A stretch of DNA of 55,276 nt from JAURVT01 sp049059935 (GCF_049059935.1 NZ_JBMGQR010000024.1:1-55276); one strand, 5' to 3'. Positions 44,709-52,737 are shown, numbered from the stretch's first letter. Notes: generated by a model from the sequence alone, not told the origin. Numbers and translations: made by a program.

Positions 44709-44794
44709 GGTCGATGGGCGCCGACGGGTATATCGTCGCCCTGACCACAAATTGACGGCGGGCGCGGCACCCGTCCGGGCCACCCACCCGGGTC

Positions 44795-44800
44795 TAGGCT
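44795..44800 (+). promoter_or_regulatory. Candidate -10 TAGGCT for eno
   Basis: TAGGCT lies 33 nt before GTG 44834, followed by a GAGGAG ribosome binding site. No good -35 was seen at 17-18 bp; TTGACG at 44752-44757 is too far away. Confidence 0.45.
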
Positions 44801-44833
44801 GACCGCGACGTCGACCACGAACGAGGAGCGCTA

Positions 44834-46114
44834 GTGGCAAGCATCGAGGCAGTCGGAGCCCGGGAGATCCTGGACTCGCGCGGCAACCCCACCGTCGAGG
44901 TCGAGGTCGCCCTCGACGACGGCACCATCGGCCGTGCGGCGGTGCCCTCGGGTGCCTCCACCGGCCAGTTCGAGGCCGTCGAGCTGCGCGACGGCGGCGA
45001 GCGCTACGGCGGCAAGGGCGTCCGCAAGGCCGTCGACGCCGTCAACGAGGCCATCGCGCCCGAGCTGGTCGGCTTCGACGCCGACGAGCAGCGCATCGTC
45101 GACGCCACCCTGCTGCGCCTGGACGGCACCCCCAACAAGGCCCAGTACGGCGCCAACGCGATCCTCGGCGTCTCGCTGGCCGTGGCCCGCGCCGCGTCGG
45201 AGTCGCTCGGGCTCCCGCTGTTCCGCTACGTCGGCGGCCCGAACGCCCACGTGCTGCCCGTGCCGATGATGAACATCCTCAACGGCGGCGCCCACGCCGA
45301 CAGCAACGTCGACGTCCAGGAGTTCATGATCGCGCCGATCGGCGCGCCCACCTTCGCCGAGGCGCTGCGCCAGGGCGCCGAGGTCTACCACGCGCTGCGC
45401 TCGGTGCTGAAGTCCGACGGCCTGGCCACCGGCCTGGGCGACGAGGGCGGCTTCGCGCCGAACCTGTCGTCCAACCGCGCCGCGCTCGACCTCATCGCCG
45501 TGGCCGTCGAGAAGACCGGCCTGAAGCTCGGCACCGACATCGCGCTCGCGCTCGACGTCGCGGCCACCGAGTTCCACGCCGACGGCACCTACACCTTCGA
45601 GGGCGCCGCCAAGACGTCCGAGGAGATGGTGGCCTACTACGCCGACCTCGCCGCGTCCTACCCGATCGTCTCGATCGAGGACCCCCTCGACGAGCAGGAC
45701 TGGGCCGGCTGGATCGCCATGACCGAGAGCCTCGGCGACAAGATCCAGATCGTGGGCGACGACCTTTTCGTCACCAACGTCGAGCGTCTCGAGCGCGGCA
45801 TCAACGAGGGCGCCGCCAACGCGCTGCTCGTCAAGGTCAACCAGATCGGCTCGCTCACCGAGACCCTCGACTCGGTCGAGCTCGCCCACCGCCACGGCTA
45901 CACCTGCATGATGAGCCACCGCTCGGGCGAGACCGAGGACACCACGATCGCCGACCTCGCCGTCGCCACCAACTGCGGCCAGATCAAGACCGGTGCCCCG
46001 GCCCGCTCGGACCGCGTCGCCAAGTACAACCAGCTGCTGCGCATCGAGGAGCTCCTCGACGACGCCGCGCGCTACGCCGGTGCCTCGGCGTTCCCGCGCC
46101 TGGTCCAGGGCTGA
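44834..46114 (+). CDS. eno: Enolase
   Basis: Enolase interconverts 2-phosphoglycerate and phosphoenolpyruvate. The 426-residue product has normal length and motifs: GAREILDSRGNPTVEVEV at the start, GASTGQFEAVELRDG, the metal ligands in ALDVAATEF and SIEDPLDEQDW, GDDLFVTN, the catalytic Lys in LLVKVNQIG and SHRSGETEDTTIADL. PEP made here also feeds the polysaccharide pyruvyltransferase. The start is GTG with GAGGAG upstream. Confidence 0.98.
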   Translation: MASIEAVGAREILDSRGNPTVEVEVALDDGTIGRAAVPSGASTGQFEAVELRDGGERYGGKGVRKAVDAVNEAIAPELVGFDADEQRIVDATLLRLDGTPNKAQYGANAILGVSLAVARAASESLGLPLFRYVGGPNAHVLPVPMMNILNGGAHADSNVDVQEFMIAPIGAPTFAEALRQGAEVYHALRSVLKSDGLATGLGDEGGFAPNLSSNRAALDLIAVAVEKTGLKLGTDIALALDVAATEFHADGTYTFEGAAKTSEEMVAYYADLAASYPIVSIEDPLDEQDWAGWIAMTESLGDKIQIVGDDLFVTNVERLERGINEGAANALLVKVNQIGSLTETLDSVELAHRHGYTCMMSHRSGETEDTTIADLAVATNCGQIKTGAPARSDRVAKYNQLLRIEELLDDAARYAGASAFPRLVQG

Positions 46115-46127
46115 ACGAGGTCCTCTG

Positions 46128-46709
46128 ATGGCCCGCGACCCGCGCCAGCGGCCGCGCCCGCGTCCCGGCCCCCGGTCGGGCGCGGCGCGGCCGGCGCGGT
46201 CGCGTCCGTCCGTCCGCGAGGCGGTGACGACGCGGCCCCGTTCGCGCTTCACCGGCCGCGCGGCGGTGATGCTGCTCGTCATGCTCGTGCTCGTCATCTC
46301 CTACGCGTCGAGCCTGCGCGCCTGGCTGCAGCAGCAGGACGAGCTGCGGGCGGCGCGCGCGGAGATCACCCGGGCCGAGGGCTCCATCTCCGACCTCCAG
46401 CGCGACAAGCGTCGCTGGAACGACGACGCCTACGTCGAGCAGCAGGCCCGTGAGCGCTTCGGCTGGGTCAACCCCGGCGAGGTCGGGTACCGCGTGGTCG
46501 ACGCGAACGGCACGGTGCTCGGCAACGAGTCCAAGCCGCCGGTGCGCGCGACGGGCGAGCCCGACGGACCCGACTGGTACACCTCCCTGTGGGGCACGGT
46601 CGAGAAGGCCGGCGAGAAGCCGGAGAAGAGGACGCGCGACGCGAACGACGTGATCGTGCCCGACGCCGACGAGATCGCACCGAAGGACGACGAATCCAGC
46701 GATGACTGA
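46128..46709 (+). CDS. FtsB/DivIC family septum formation initiator
   Basis: The 193-residue product has a basic cytoplasmic N terminus of about 45 residues and one membrane segment (about 45-63, VMLLVMLVLVISYASSL). A coiled coil (QQDELRAARAEITRAEGSISDLQRDKRRW) and the family segment ARERFGWVNPGEVGYRVVD follow. It would bridge FtsQ and FtsL at the division site. The C-terminal tail is acidic. It starts 13 nt after eno, and its stop overlaps the start of the DUF501 gene (ATGAC region), the usual actinobacterial order. Confidence 0.9.
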   Translation: MARDPRQRPRPRPGPRSGAARPARSRPSVREAVTTRPRSRFTGRAAVMLLVMLVLVISYASSLRAWLQQQDELRAARAEITRAEGSISDLQRDKRRWNDDAYVEQQARERFGWVNPGEVGYRVVDANGTVLGNESKPPVRATGEPDGPDWYTSLWGTVEKAGEKPEKRTRDANDVIVPDADEIAPKDDESSDD

Positions 46710-47208
46710 CCCCGCCGACCTCCAGGCGGTGGCCGCCCAGCTCGGACGTGAGCCGCGCGGCGTGCGCGCCGTCGTGTCCCGCTGCCCCGCCGGCCACCCC
46801 AACGTCGTCGAGACCGAGCCCCGGCTCGACGACGGCACCCCGTTCCCGACGCTGTACTACGTCACCTGCGACCGGCTCGCCGGCGTCATCGGCACGCTCG
46901 AGGCCGCCGGCCTGATGCGCGAGATGACCGAGCGCCTGGCCGTCGACGACGAGCTCGCCGCGCACTACCGGCGGGCGCACGAGTCGTACCTCGCCGAGCG
47001 CGAGGCCATCGCCCACGTGCCCGAGGTCGAGGGCGTCTCTGCCGGCGGCATGCCGACGCGCGTCAAGTGCCTGCACGTCCTGGCCGGCCACTCGCTGGCC
47101 AAGGGACCGGGCGTCAACCCGCTCGGCGACGAGACGCTCGCGCTGCTCGGCCCGTGGTGGGAGGGCACGCCCTGCGACGTGCCCGTCGCGGACGACGACG
47201 CGTCGTGA
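46702..47208 (+). CDS. DUF501 domain-containing protein
   Basis: The 168-residue product matches the DUF501 family, which is conserved in actinobacteria between the ftsB-like gene and ppx. Visible conserved parts are LGREPRGVRAVVSRCPAGHPNVVETEPRL, PTLYYVTCDRLAGVIGTLEA and GMPTRVKCLHVLAGHSLAKGPGVNPLGDE (conserved Cys and His). The reaction is unknown. It overlaps both neighbours by a few nt, so the group is co-translated. Confidence 0.9.
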   Translation: MTDPADLQAVAAQLGREPRGVRAVVSRCPAGHPNVVETEPRLDDGTPFPTLYYVTCDRLAGVIGTLEAAGLMREMTERLAVDDELAAHYRRAHESYLAEREAIAHVPEVEGVSAGGMPTRVKCLHVLAGHSLAKGPGVNPLGDETLALLGPWWEGTPCDVPVADDDAS

Positions 47209-48119
47209 CGAGGGTCGCCGCGATCGACTGCGGCACCAACTCCATCCGCCTCCTGGTCGCCGACGTCCGTGGCGACCGCAAGGACGACCTGGTGCGCGAC
47301 ATGCGCATCGTGCGGCTCGGGCAGGGCGTCGACCGCACCGGCCGCCTCGACCCCGAGGCGCTGCGCCGCACGCTCGAGGCGTGCCGGGAGTACGCCGGGA
47401 CCATCGCCGACCTCGGCGCCGAGCGGATCCGCCTGTGCGCCACCTCGGCCACCCGCGACGCGTCCAACGCCGCCGACTTCGCCGCGGGCGTCCGCGAGGT
47501 CCTCGGCGTCGAGCCCGAGGTGCTCAGCGGCGACGACGAGGCCGCGCTCACCTACCTCGGCGCGTCCCGCGACCTCCCCGACGTCGACGAGCCCGTGCTG
47601 GTGGCCGACCTCGGCGGCGGCTCCACCGAGCTCGTCGTGGGCACCGGCGGCACCGCCGACCAGGCGGTCTCGCTCGACGTCGGCTCGGTGCGGCTCACCG
47701 AGCGCCACCTGGCCGACGACCCGCCCACGGCGGAGCAGGTCGAGGCGTGCCGCGCCGACGTCCACGCCGCACTCGACGCCAGCGGCATCGACCTGACGTC
47801 GGTGCGCACCGTCGTGGGCGTCGCCGGCACGATCACCACCGTCGCCGCGGGCGTCCTCGGCCTCGACGGCTACGACCGCGACCGCATCCACCACGCGAGC
47901 CTGCCCTTCGCCGACGTCCGCACGCTGTGCGACGACCTCGTCTCCAGCAGCGTCGCCCGTCGCCGGGAGCTGGCCTGGCTGCACCCCGGACGCGCGGACG
48001 TCATCGGGGGAGGGGCGCTGGTCCTCGGCGGGCTGCTCGACGCCGTCCCGTCCGCCACGCAGCAGCTGCTCGTCTCCGAGTCCGACATCCTCGACGGGAT
48101 CGCCTGGACCTGCGCATGA
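47205..48119 (+). CDS. ppx: Ppx/GppA family exopolyphosphatase
   Basis: The 304-residue protein has the actin-like phosphatase fold of Ppx/GppA: AAIDCGTNSIRLLVAD (phosphate 1), SATRDASNAADF, VLSGDDEAALTYLGA with the catalytic Glu and ADLGGGSTELVVG (phosphate 2). It lacks the C-terminal HD domain of long Ppx proteins, as in the short actinobacterial forms. It would degrade polyphosphate or pppGpp. GTG 47205 overlaps the DUF501 gene stop. Confidence 0.93.
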   Translation: MTRVAAIDCGTNSIRLLVADVRGDRKDDLVRDMRIVRLGQGVDRTGRLDPEALRRTLEACREYAGTIADLGAERIRLCATSATRDASNAADFAAGVREVLGVEPEVLSGDDEAALTYLGASRDLPDVDEPVLVADLGGGSTELVVGTGGTADQAVSLDVGSVRLTERHLADDPPTAEQVEACRADVHAALDASGIDLTSVRTVVGVAGTITTVAAGVLGLDGYDRDRIHHASLPFADVRTLCDDLVSSSVARRRELAWLHPGRADVIGGGALVLGGLLDAVPSATQQLLVSESDILDGIAWTCA

Positions 48120-48952
48120 CCGTGCCCCCCGGCGCCGAGGGCTTCGGCTCGCCGGTGCCGCCGGGGCAGGGGTGGCCCGGCGACCCGGCGGACGCGTCGA
48201 CGCCGGTGGCGAGGTCGGCGGGCGGCGTGGCGCGTCAGGCCCGTTCGGTGCACGACCTGGACGACCTCGGGGCACGGGTGTCGGTGTGCTCGGCCTGCCC
48301 GCGGCTGGTGCGGTGGCGCGAGGACGTCGCCCGCGAGAAGCGGCGCGCGTACGCCGACGAGCCCTACTGGGGACGCCCCGTGCCCGGCTGGGGCGACGAC
48401 GAGCCGTGGCTGCTCGTGGTGGGCCTGGCCCCGGCGGCCCACGGCGCGAACCGGACGGGACGGGTCTTCACCGGCGACCGCTCGGGCGACTGGCTGTTCG
48501 CCGCCATGCACCGCGCCGGGCTGGCCCGTACCGCGACGAGCGTCCACGCCGCCGACGGGCAGGAGCTGGTCGGCGCGCGGATGGTCGCGGCCGTCCGCTG
48601 CGCGCCGCCCGACAACGCGCCCACGGTCGACGAGCGCGACACCTGCGCCCCGTGGCTTCACGCCGAGCTCGCCCTGGTGTCACCGTCCGTGCGCGTCGTC
48701 GTCGCCCTGGGCGCGTACGGATGGGGTGCGACGTTGCGCGCCTGGCGCAGCTCCGGCGGCACCGTCCCGCGCCCGCAGCCACGCTTCGGGCACGGGGCCT
48801 CGGCCGCGCTGGAGACGCCGGACGGGCGTAAAGTGACCCTGCTCGGGTGCTTCCACCCGAGCCAGCAGAACACCTTCACGGGGAGGTTGACACCGGACAT
48901 GCTCGACGACGTCCTGCACCACGCCAAGGCGGTGACCGGTGCCCACGACTGA
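48116..48952 (+). CDS. Uracil-DNA glycosylase, type 5 (UdgB)
   Basis: The 278-residue product carries the type 5 signature GLAPAAHGANRTGRVFTGDRSG (motif A, lacking the catalytic Asp/Asn of classical UDG) and CFHPSQQNTFTGRLTPDML near the C terminus. Four Cys suited for a 4Fe-4S cluster are in CSACP, RCAPP and DTCAPW. It removes uracil and hypoxanthine from DNA. The first 45 residues are a low-complexity Gly/Pro/Ala extension. ATG 48116 overlaps the ppx stop. Confidence 0.92.
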   Translation: MTVPPGAEGFGSPVPPGQGWPGDPADASTPVARSAGGVARQARSVHDLDDLGARVSVCSACPRLVRWREDVAREKRRAYADEPYWGRPVPGWGDDEPWLLVVGLAPAAHGANRTGRVFTGDRSGDWLFAAMHRAGLARTATSVHAADGQELVGARMVAAVRCAPPDNAPTVDERDTCAPWLHAELALVSPSVRVVVALGAYGWGATLRAWRSSGGTVPRPQPRFGHGASAALETPDGRKVTLLGCFHPSQQNTFTGRLTPDMLDDVLHHAKAVTGAHD

Positions 48953-49757
48953 CCCCGACTCCCGCTCCCGCGGCGCCGCGGTGCGTCTCGACGCCCTGCT
49001 GCTCCAGCTCTTCGGCACGGTGCCCGCGGTCTCGGTGCAGACCTGGGACGGCTCCCGGGTCGACCACGGCACCGACGGCGTCGTCGTGCACATCCGCTCG
49101 CGCAAGGCCCTGCGACGCCTGCTCTGGGCGCCCGGCCCGCTGGGCGTCGCGCGGGCGTACGTCTGCGGCGAGATCGACGTCGAGGGCGACTTCTCGGTGG
49201 CCACCCGGCTGCTCTACGACTACGCCGAGGAGGTCGGCACCGAGCGCGAGCTCGACCAGGCCGGACGGCGCGAGGTGCTGCGCACGACCGTGCTGCTCGG
49301 TGCCGTCGGACCCGCCCCGCGCCCGCCGGACGTGGCTCTCGAGGCGGTCGGCGGTTTCGCGCCGGTGGGCGTCGAGATCGAGCGCGACCTGCCCCACGAC
49401 CTCGCGTCCGCCGTCCTCGGGGTGCCGCTTCCCGACGAGGAGCGCGACGCCGAGGAGCCCGACGCGCCCGAGCGCGTGCGCCTGCACGTCACCAGCCCCG
49501 ACCCCCTGAGCGCCCTGCTCGCGGGGTGGGAGAAGGACGACGTCGAGGTCACGTCGGTGGAGTCCGTCCGCGACGACGCCCTGCACACGCTGGCCCGTCG
49601 CGCGGAGGGTCTCGCCGAGCACTGGGCCGAGGTCGTGGGCGCGGTGGGGGAGCAGCGGGCCAGGGTCTGGCGCCTGTCGCTCGCGGCGAACGCCGAGAAC
49701 CTGCGCCGCCGACGCGTGGCGGCCTACCGCGTGCGCGGCGAGCGCGTCCGTCCCTGA
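48939..49757 (+). CDS. CFA-synthase-like protein lacking a recognisable methyltransferase core
   Basis: The N-terminal 130 residues match the lipid-binding domain of cyclopropane-fatty-acyl-phospholipid synthases (VQTWDGSRVD, VVVHIRSRKALRRLLWAPGPLGVARAYVCGEIDVEGDF). A linker with GPAPRPP follows. The C terminus resembles the end of the same family (VTSVESVRDDALHTLARRAEGLAEHW, ARVWRLSLAANAEN). Between them the SAM-binding VLDIGCGWG-type loop, the HHYDVSN entry segment and the active-site Cys region are not visible. The product is 272 residues against about 400-430 usual. No frameshift is evident. It may be an in-frame deleted, decayed or repurposed enzyme; methyltransferase activity is not expected. 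The start overlaps the udgB gene by 14 nt. Confidence 0.7.
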   Translation: MPTTDPDSRSRGAAVRLDALLLQLFGTVPAVSVQTWDGSRVDHGTDGVVVHIRSRKALRRLLWAPGPLGVARAYVCGEIDVEGDFSVATRLLYDYAEEVGTERELDQAGRREVLRTTVLLGAVGPAPRPPDVALEAVGGFAPVGVEIERDLPHDLASAVLGVPLPDEERDAEEPDAPERVRLHVTSPDPLSALLAGWEKDDVEVTSVESVRDDALHTLARRAEGLAEHWAEVVGAVGEQRARVWRLSLAANAENLRRRRVAAYRVRGERVRP

Positions 49758-49776
49758 GCCATAGGGTGCAGCCAGC

Positions 49777-49850
49777 GCTCCCGTAGCCCAACCGGCAGAG
49801 GCAGACGGCTTAAACCCGTCCCAGTGTGGGTTCGAACCCCACCGGGAGCA
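49777..49850 (+). tRNA. tRNA with anticodon TAA (Leu by anticodon) but class I variable loop
   Basis: The cloverleaf is complete. The acceptor is GCTCCCG (49777-49783) with CGGGAGC (49843-49849), discriminator A at 49850. The D arm carries GG at 49794-49795 and only three clear stem pairs. The anticodon stem is GACGG/CCGTC around loop CTTAAAC, with anticodon TAA at 49811-49813. The T arm is GTGGG-TTCGAAC-CCCAC. The variable region is only CCAGT (5 nt), whereas bacterial tRNA-Leu normally has a long class II arm. Position 46 is A, so it is not an m7G46 substrate. CCA is not encoded. TAGGGT at 49762-49767 may be its -10. Aminoacylation identity is uncertain. Confidence 0.78.
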
Positions 49851-49865
49851 CCGCGCCCGCGGGGG

Positions 49866-50591
49866 TCAGTCGCGGACGTAGACGAGGTCGTGGACCTCGC
49901 GGCCGGCGCGTGCGGCCTTGGCCTCGAACCCGGTCTCGGGGCGGCCCTCGAACCGCGGCGCCCAGTCGCCGTCGAAGCCGCGGGTGAAGCCGGGGGCGGC
50001 GTCGAGCACGTCGCGCATCTGCGCGGAGTAGTGCGCCCAGTCGCTGGCCAGGCGCCACCGGGCACCCGGACGCAGCGCCCGCGCGGCGATCTGGGCGAAC
50101 TGCGGGCTGACCAGACGTCGCTTCTGGTGCTTCTTCTTGTGCCACGGGTCGGGGAAGAACGTCCACAGCTCGTCGACGCTGCCGGGAGCGAGGGCGTTCT
50201 GCAGGACGCCGACGGCGTCGGCGCGGATCAACCGGACGTTGGGCACCTCGCGGCGGGCCGCCAGCAGCACCGTCTGGGCGACCCCGGGCTGGTAGACCTC
50301 CACGGCGAGGTGGTCGACGTCGGGGTGGGTCTCGGCGGCGTGGACGACGGCCTCGCCCTTGCCGGACCCGATCTCGACGACGAGCGGCGCCTCGCGGCCG
50401 AAGACGCCGGCGAGGTCGAGGCGGAAGTCGGGGTGCACCTCGGTGGTCGCCTCACCGCGGGGGACGTCGACGACGAAGCGGTCGGCGTGCTCGTCCCAGA
50501 CGCGCTGACGCCGGGCGTCGAGCCGGCTGCCGCGGGCGGTGAAGGAGACGACCTTGCGCAGGTGGCGGTCGCCCGAGTCGGTCTGCTGCAC
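49866..50591 (-). CDS. trmB: tRNA (guanine-N7-)-methyltransferase
   Basis: TrmB methylates G46 in the variable loop of tRNAs using SAM. The product is 241 residues from GTG 50591, where a CACAAT hexamer lies 6 nt upstream (leaderless layout); the frame is open to 50693 but the extra residues are not family-like. Motifs are VVEIGSGKGEAVVHAA (SAM loop), LAVEVYQPGVA, the TFFPDPWHKKKHQKRRLV signature of the family and GARWRLASDWAHYS. It is convergent with the tRNA gene just before it. Confidence 0.94.
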   Translation of the reverse strand: MQQTDSGDRHLRKVVSFTARGSRLDARRQRVWDEHADRFVVDVPRGEATTEVHPDFRLDLAGVFGREAPLVVEIGSGKGEAVVHAAETHPDVDHLAVEVYQPGVAQTVLLAARREVPNVRLIRADAVGVLQNALAPGSVDELWTFFPDPWHKKKHQKRRLVSPQFAQIAARALRPGARWRLASDWAHYSAQMRDVLDAAPGFTRGFDGDWAPRFEGRPETGFEAKAARAGREVHDLVYVRD

Positions 50592-50597
50592 CGCACC

Positions 50598-50603
50598 ATT
50601 GTG
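50598..50603 (-). promoter_or_regulatory. Candidate -10 CACAAT for leaderless trmB
   Basis: On the reverse strand CACAAT lies 6 nt before GTG 50591. The same hexamer and spacing precede the gene at 36286. Confidence 0.4.
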
Positions 50604-50666
50604 CCGAGCGCCCCGCCACGGTCCCCAGCCGGCCGCCGGGAACACGCGGGCCGCCCGACACGTTGT

Positions 50667-50672
50667 TAGGAT
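50667..50672 (+). promoter_or_regulatory. Candidate -10 TAGGAT for the BI-1 family gene
   Basis: TAGGAT lies 47 nt before ATG 50720. A GGAGGA ribosome binding site at 50710-50715 follows, so this transcript has a leader. Confidence 0.5.
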
Positions 50673-50719
50673 CACAGCGACGAGACCCGGCACTGTGGTC
50701 CCGCCCGACGGAGGAATCC

Positions 50720-51580
50720 ATGCAGAGCAGCAACCCCGTGTTCGCCCGCAGCGAGGGGTTCAACGGCCGGTCCGCCGGTCCCGCCCCGAGCTACCAGAGC
50801 GATCCGTCCACCTGGTCCACCGGCGCAGGCGCGCCGACGGGCTACGACACCGGCTACGGTGCGCCGACGACCCCGGTGCAGCAGGGCCCCATGACGATCG
50901 ACACGGTCGTCCAGAAGTCCGCGATCACCCTGGGCACGGTCGCGGTCGTCGGTGCCGCCACCTGGTTCTACCTCAGCCCCATCACCACGAACGCCGAGCT
51001 CAGCCGCGCCACGCTGCTCGCGTTCGCGGGCGTCATCGTCGGCTTCGTGCTGGCGATGGTCAACATTTTCAAGAAGGCCGTCAGCCCGCCGCTCGTCATC
51101 GCGTACGCCGCGGCCCAGGGCGTCGCCCTCGGTGGCCTCTCGCTCGTCATCCCGCTCCAGTTCGGTGCGGTGCCCGCGGGCGTCGTCCCGCAGGCCGTCC
51201 TCGGCACGGTGCTGGTGGTGGCCTCCACGCTCGGCGTCTACAAGTCCGGGCTGGTGCGCGTCACGACCAAGTTCAAGCGCGGCGTGATGATCGCCGGCAT
51301 CGCGGCCGTCGGCCTGATGCTGGTCAACCTGGTGATGAGCCTGTTCGGCGTCCCGCTCGGCATCCGCGGCGACGGCCCGCTGGCCATCGGCTTCGGCCTG
51401 CTCATGGTGGGCCTCGGCGCGCTGTTCCTCATGCTCGACTTCGACGAGATCGAGCACGGCATCCGCAACGGCCTGCCCGAGAGCGAGTCCTGGCGCTCGG
51501 CGTTCGGCCTCACGGTCACCATCGTGTGGATCTACATCGAGATCCTGCGCCTGGTGTCCATCTTCAACAGCAGCGACTGA
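50720..51580 (+). CDS. Bax inhibitor-1 / YccA family membrane protein
   Basis: The 286-residue product has a soluble Ser/Gly/Pro/Tyr-rich N terminus of about 55 residues and then seven membrane segments from about 68 onward, the pattern of the TMBIM family. Typical parts are ALGGLSLVIP after the third segment and FLMLDFDEIEHGIRNGLPESESWRSAFGLTVTIVWIYIEILRLVSIF at the end, the latter containing the paired Asp of the pH-sensing/Ca-leak site. ATG 50720 is preceded by GGAGGA. The bacterial role is not defined; homologues act as membrane Ca or stress proteins. Confidence 0.9.
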   Translation: MQSSNPVFARSEGFNGRSAGPAPSYQSDPSTWSTGAGAPTGYDTGYGAPTTPVQQGPMTIDTVVQKSAITLGTVAVVGAATWFYLSPITTNAELSRATLLAFAGVIVGFVLAMVNIFKKAVSPPLVIAYAAAQGVALGGLSLVIPLQFGAVPAGVVPQAVLGTVLVVASTLGVYKSGLVRVTTKFKRGVMIAGIAAVGLMLVNLVMSLFGVPLGIRGDGPLAIGFGLLMVGLGALFLMLDFDEIEHGIRNGLPESESWRSAFGLTVTIVWIYIEILRLVSIFNSSD

Positions 51581-51595
51581 CCCCACCGGTCGTCC

Positions 51596-51630
51596 GACGC
51601 CCCCGCCGCCCACCGGGCCGCGGGGGCGTC
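51596..51630 (+). terminator. Hairpin terminator after the BI-1 gene
   Basis: Perfect 11-bp stem: GACGCCCCCGC (51596-51606) pairs with GCGGGGGCGTC (51620-51630) over a 13-nt loop, 15 nt after the stop. Confidence 0.7.
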
Positions 51631-51685
51631 CTGCGTCCGCGGCCGTTCCCGGAGCACCCCCGAGCACCCCCGGCCTCCCACCCCG

Positions 51686-51748
51686 CGTCGACGTCCGACT
51701 TCTGCAACGCATCGCTGCCCGGAGCGTTGCAGAAGTCGGACCTCGACG
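51686..51748. repeat. Long inverted repeat (25-bp stem) between convergent genes
   Basis: GTCCGACTTCTGCAACGC (51693-51710) pairs perfectly with 51724-51741. The stem continues outward for six more pairs after one mismatch (51686-51692 with 51742-51748). The loop is 13 nt. It lies between the convergent BI-1 and SGNH hydrolase genes and is much less GC-rich than the terminator just upstream. It may act as terminator for the reverse gene or be a dispersed palindromic element. Confidence 0.75.
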
Positions 51749-51777
51749 GGAGGGGGAGCGCGGCGGGGAAGCGAGGG

Positions 51778-52731
51778 TCAGCGGCGGCGGAGGGAGGCCC
51801 AGCGGCCGCGGGGGCCGCGGTCGTCGCCGGCGACGTCGGTGGCGGCGACCTCGGTGCCGCCGACGGACGCGGCGCGCGCGGCGGCGAACGAGACGGGGAG
51901 CACGGTGCCGGACGGGTAGGTGGCGGCCTCCTCCTCGTCGTCCCAGGCGTCGACGGCGACCGCCACCGACGGCAGCATCGCGGCCACCATCGAGGCGTAC
52001 CCGGCCAGGGACGGGTGGAAGCGGTCGGCGCCGAACAGCTCGTCGGGCGCGGAGGAGAAGTCGCGGCCGAGCAGGTTGGCCAGCGACACCGAGCGTCCGC
52101 CGGCCTCGACGGTGGTGATCATCTGGGCGGCGGCGAGTCGGCGGCTCCACGTCTGGGCCACCAGGCGCAGCGGCTGGGGGAGGGGACGGACGGTGCCGAG
52201 GTCGGGACAGGTGCCCACCACGACCTCGCACCCCAGGGCGCGCAAACGGCGCACCGCGCCGTCGAGGGACCGGACGGCCTGCGCGGGCGGCACCGAGTGG
52301 GTGACGTCGTTGGCGCCGACCACCACGGCGACGACGTCGGGCAGCGGGTCGACCCCGAGGTCGATCTGGCCGTCGAGGTCGGCCGAGCGGGCGCCGACGA
52401 CCGCGCGGCTGCGCACCTCCACCGGACGGCCCGCGATCTGCGCGAGCCCGTGGCCCATCAGCGCGGGCGGGGTGTCGCCGGCGTCGGTCATGCCGTAGCC
52501 GACGGCCGCGGAGTCGCCGATGACGAGCAGCCGGATCGGGGTGCCCGGGAGGTCGTCGCCGTAGGTGCCGTCGGGGGACGGCGGGCGCGCCTCCGTCATG
52601 CCGATGGCCCGCCGCGCGAGCTTGGCCTCGGCCTTGAGCAGGCCGAAGATGCCGCCGCCGACCACGCCGATGCCACCGCCGCCGTAGAGCGCGGCAGCGG
52701 CGAGACGACGTGCTGCACGGGGTCCGGCCAT
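51778..52731 (-). CDS. SGNH/GDSL hydrolase family protein, membrane-anchored or secreted
   Basis: The 317-residue protein has an N-terminal hydrophobic segment (about 10-30, LAAAALYGGGGIGVVGGGIFGLL). The SGNH blocks are the nucleophile Ser in VIGDSAAVGYG, the block II/III Gly and Asn in VVVGANDVTHS, and the catalytic Asp/His pair in DRFHPSLAGY. It is a probable esterase or lipase outside the membrane; the substrate is unknown. ATG 52731 lies 6 nt after CAGGAT on the reverse strand (leaderless layout). The C terminus is Arg-rich. Confidence 0.9.
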   Translation of the reverse strand: MAGPRAARRLAAAALYGGGGIGVVGGGIFGLLKAEAKLARRAIGMTEARPPSPDGTYGDDLPGTPIRLLVIGDSAAVGYGMTDAGDTPPALMGHGLAQIAGRPVEVRSRAVVGARSADLDGQIDLGVDPLPDVVAVVVGANDVTHSVPPAQAVRSLDGAVRRLRALGCEVVVGTCPDLGTVRPLPQPLRLVAQTWSRRLAAAQMITTVEAGGRSVSLANLLGRDFSSAPDELFGADRFHPSLAGYASMVAAMLPSVAVAVDAWDDEEEAATYPSGTVLPVSFAAARAASVGGTEVAATDVAGDDRGPRGRWASLRRR

Positions 52732-52737
52732 GGGCCC

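Noticed and set aside
44722..44738. CGACG-GGTATAT-CGTCG inverted repeat upstream of eno as an operator
   Set aside because: Short arms made only of CGACG are expected often by chance at this GC content, and no second copy was seen.
49777..49850. tRNA gene as an integration site for a mobile element
   Set aside because: No integrase, no direct repeat of the tRNA 3' end nearby and only core genes around it.
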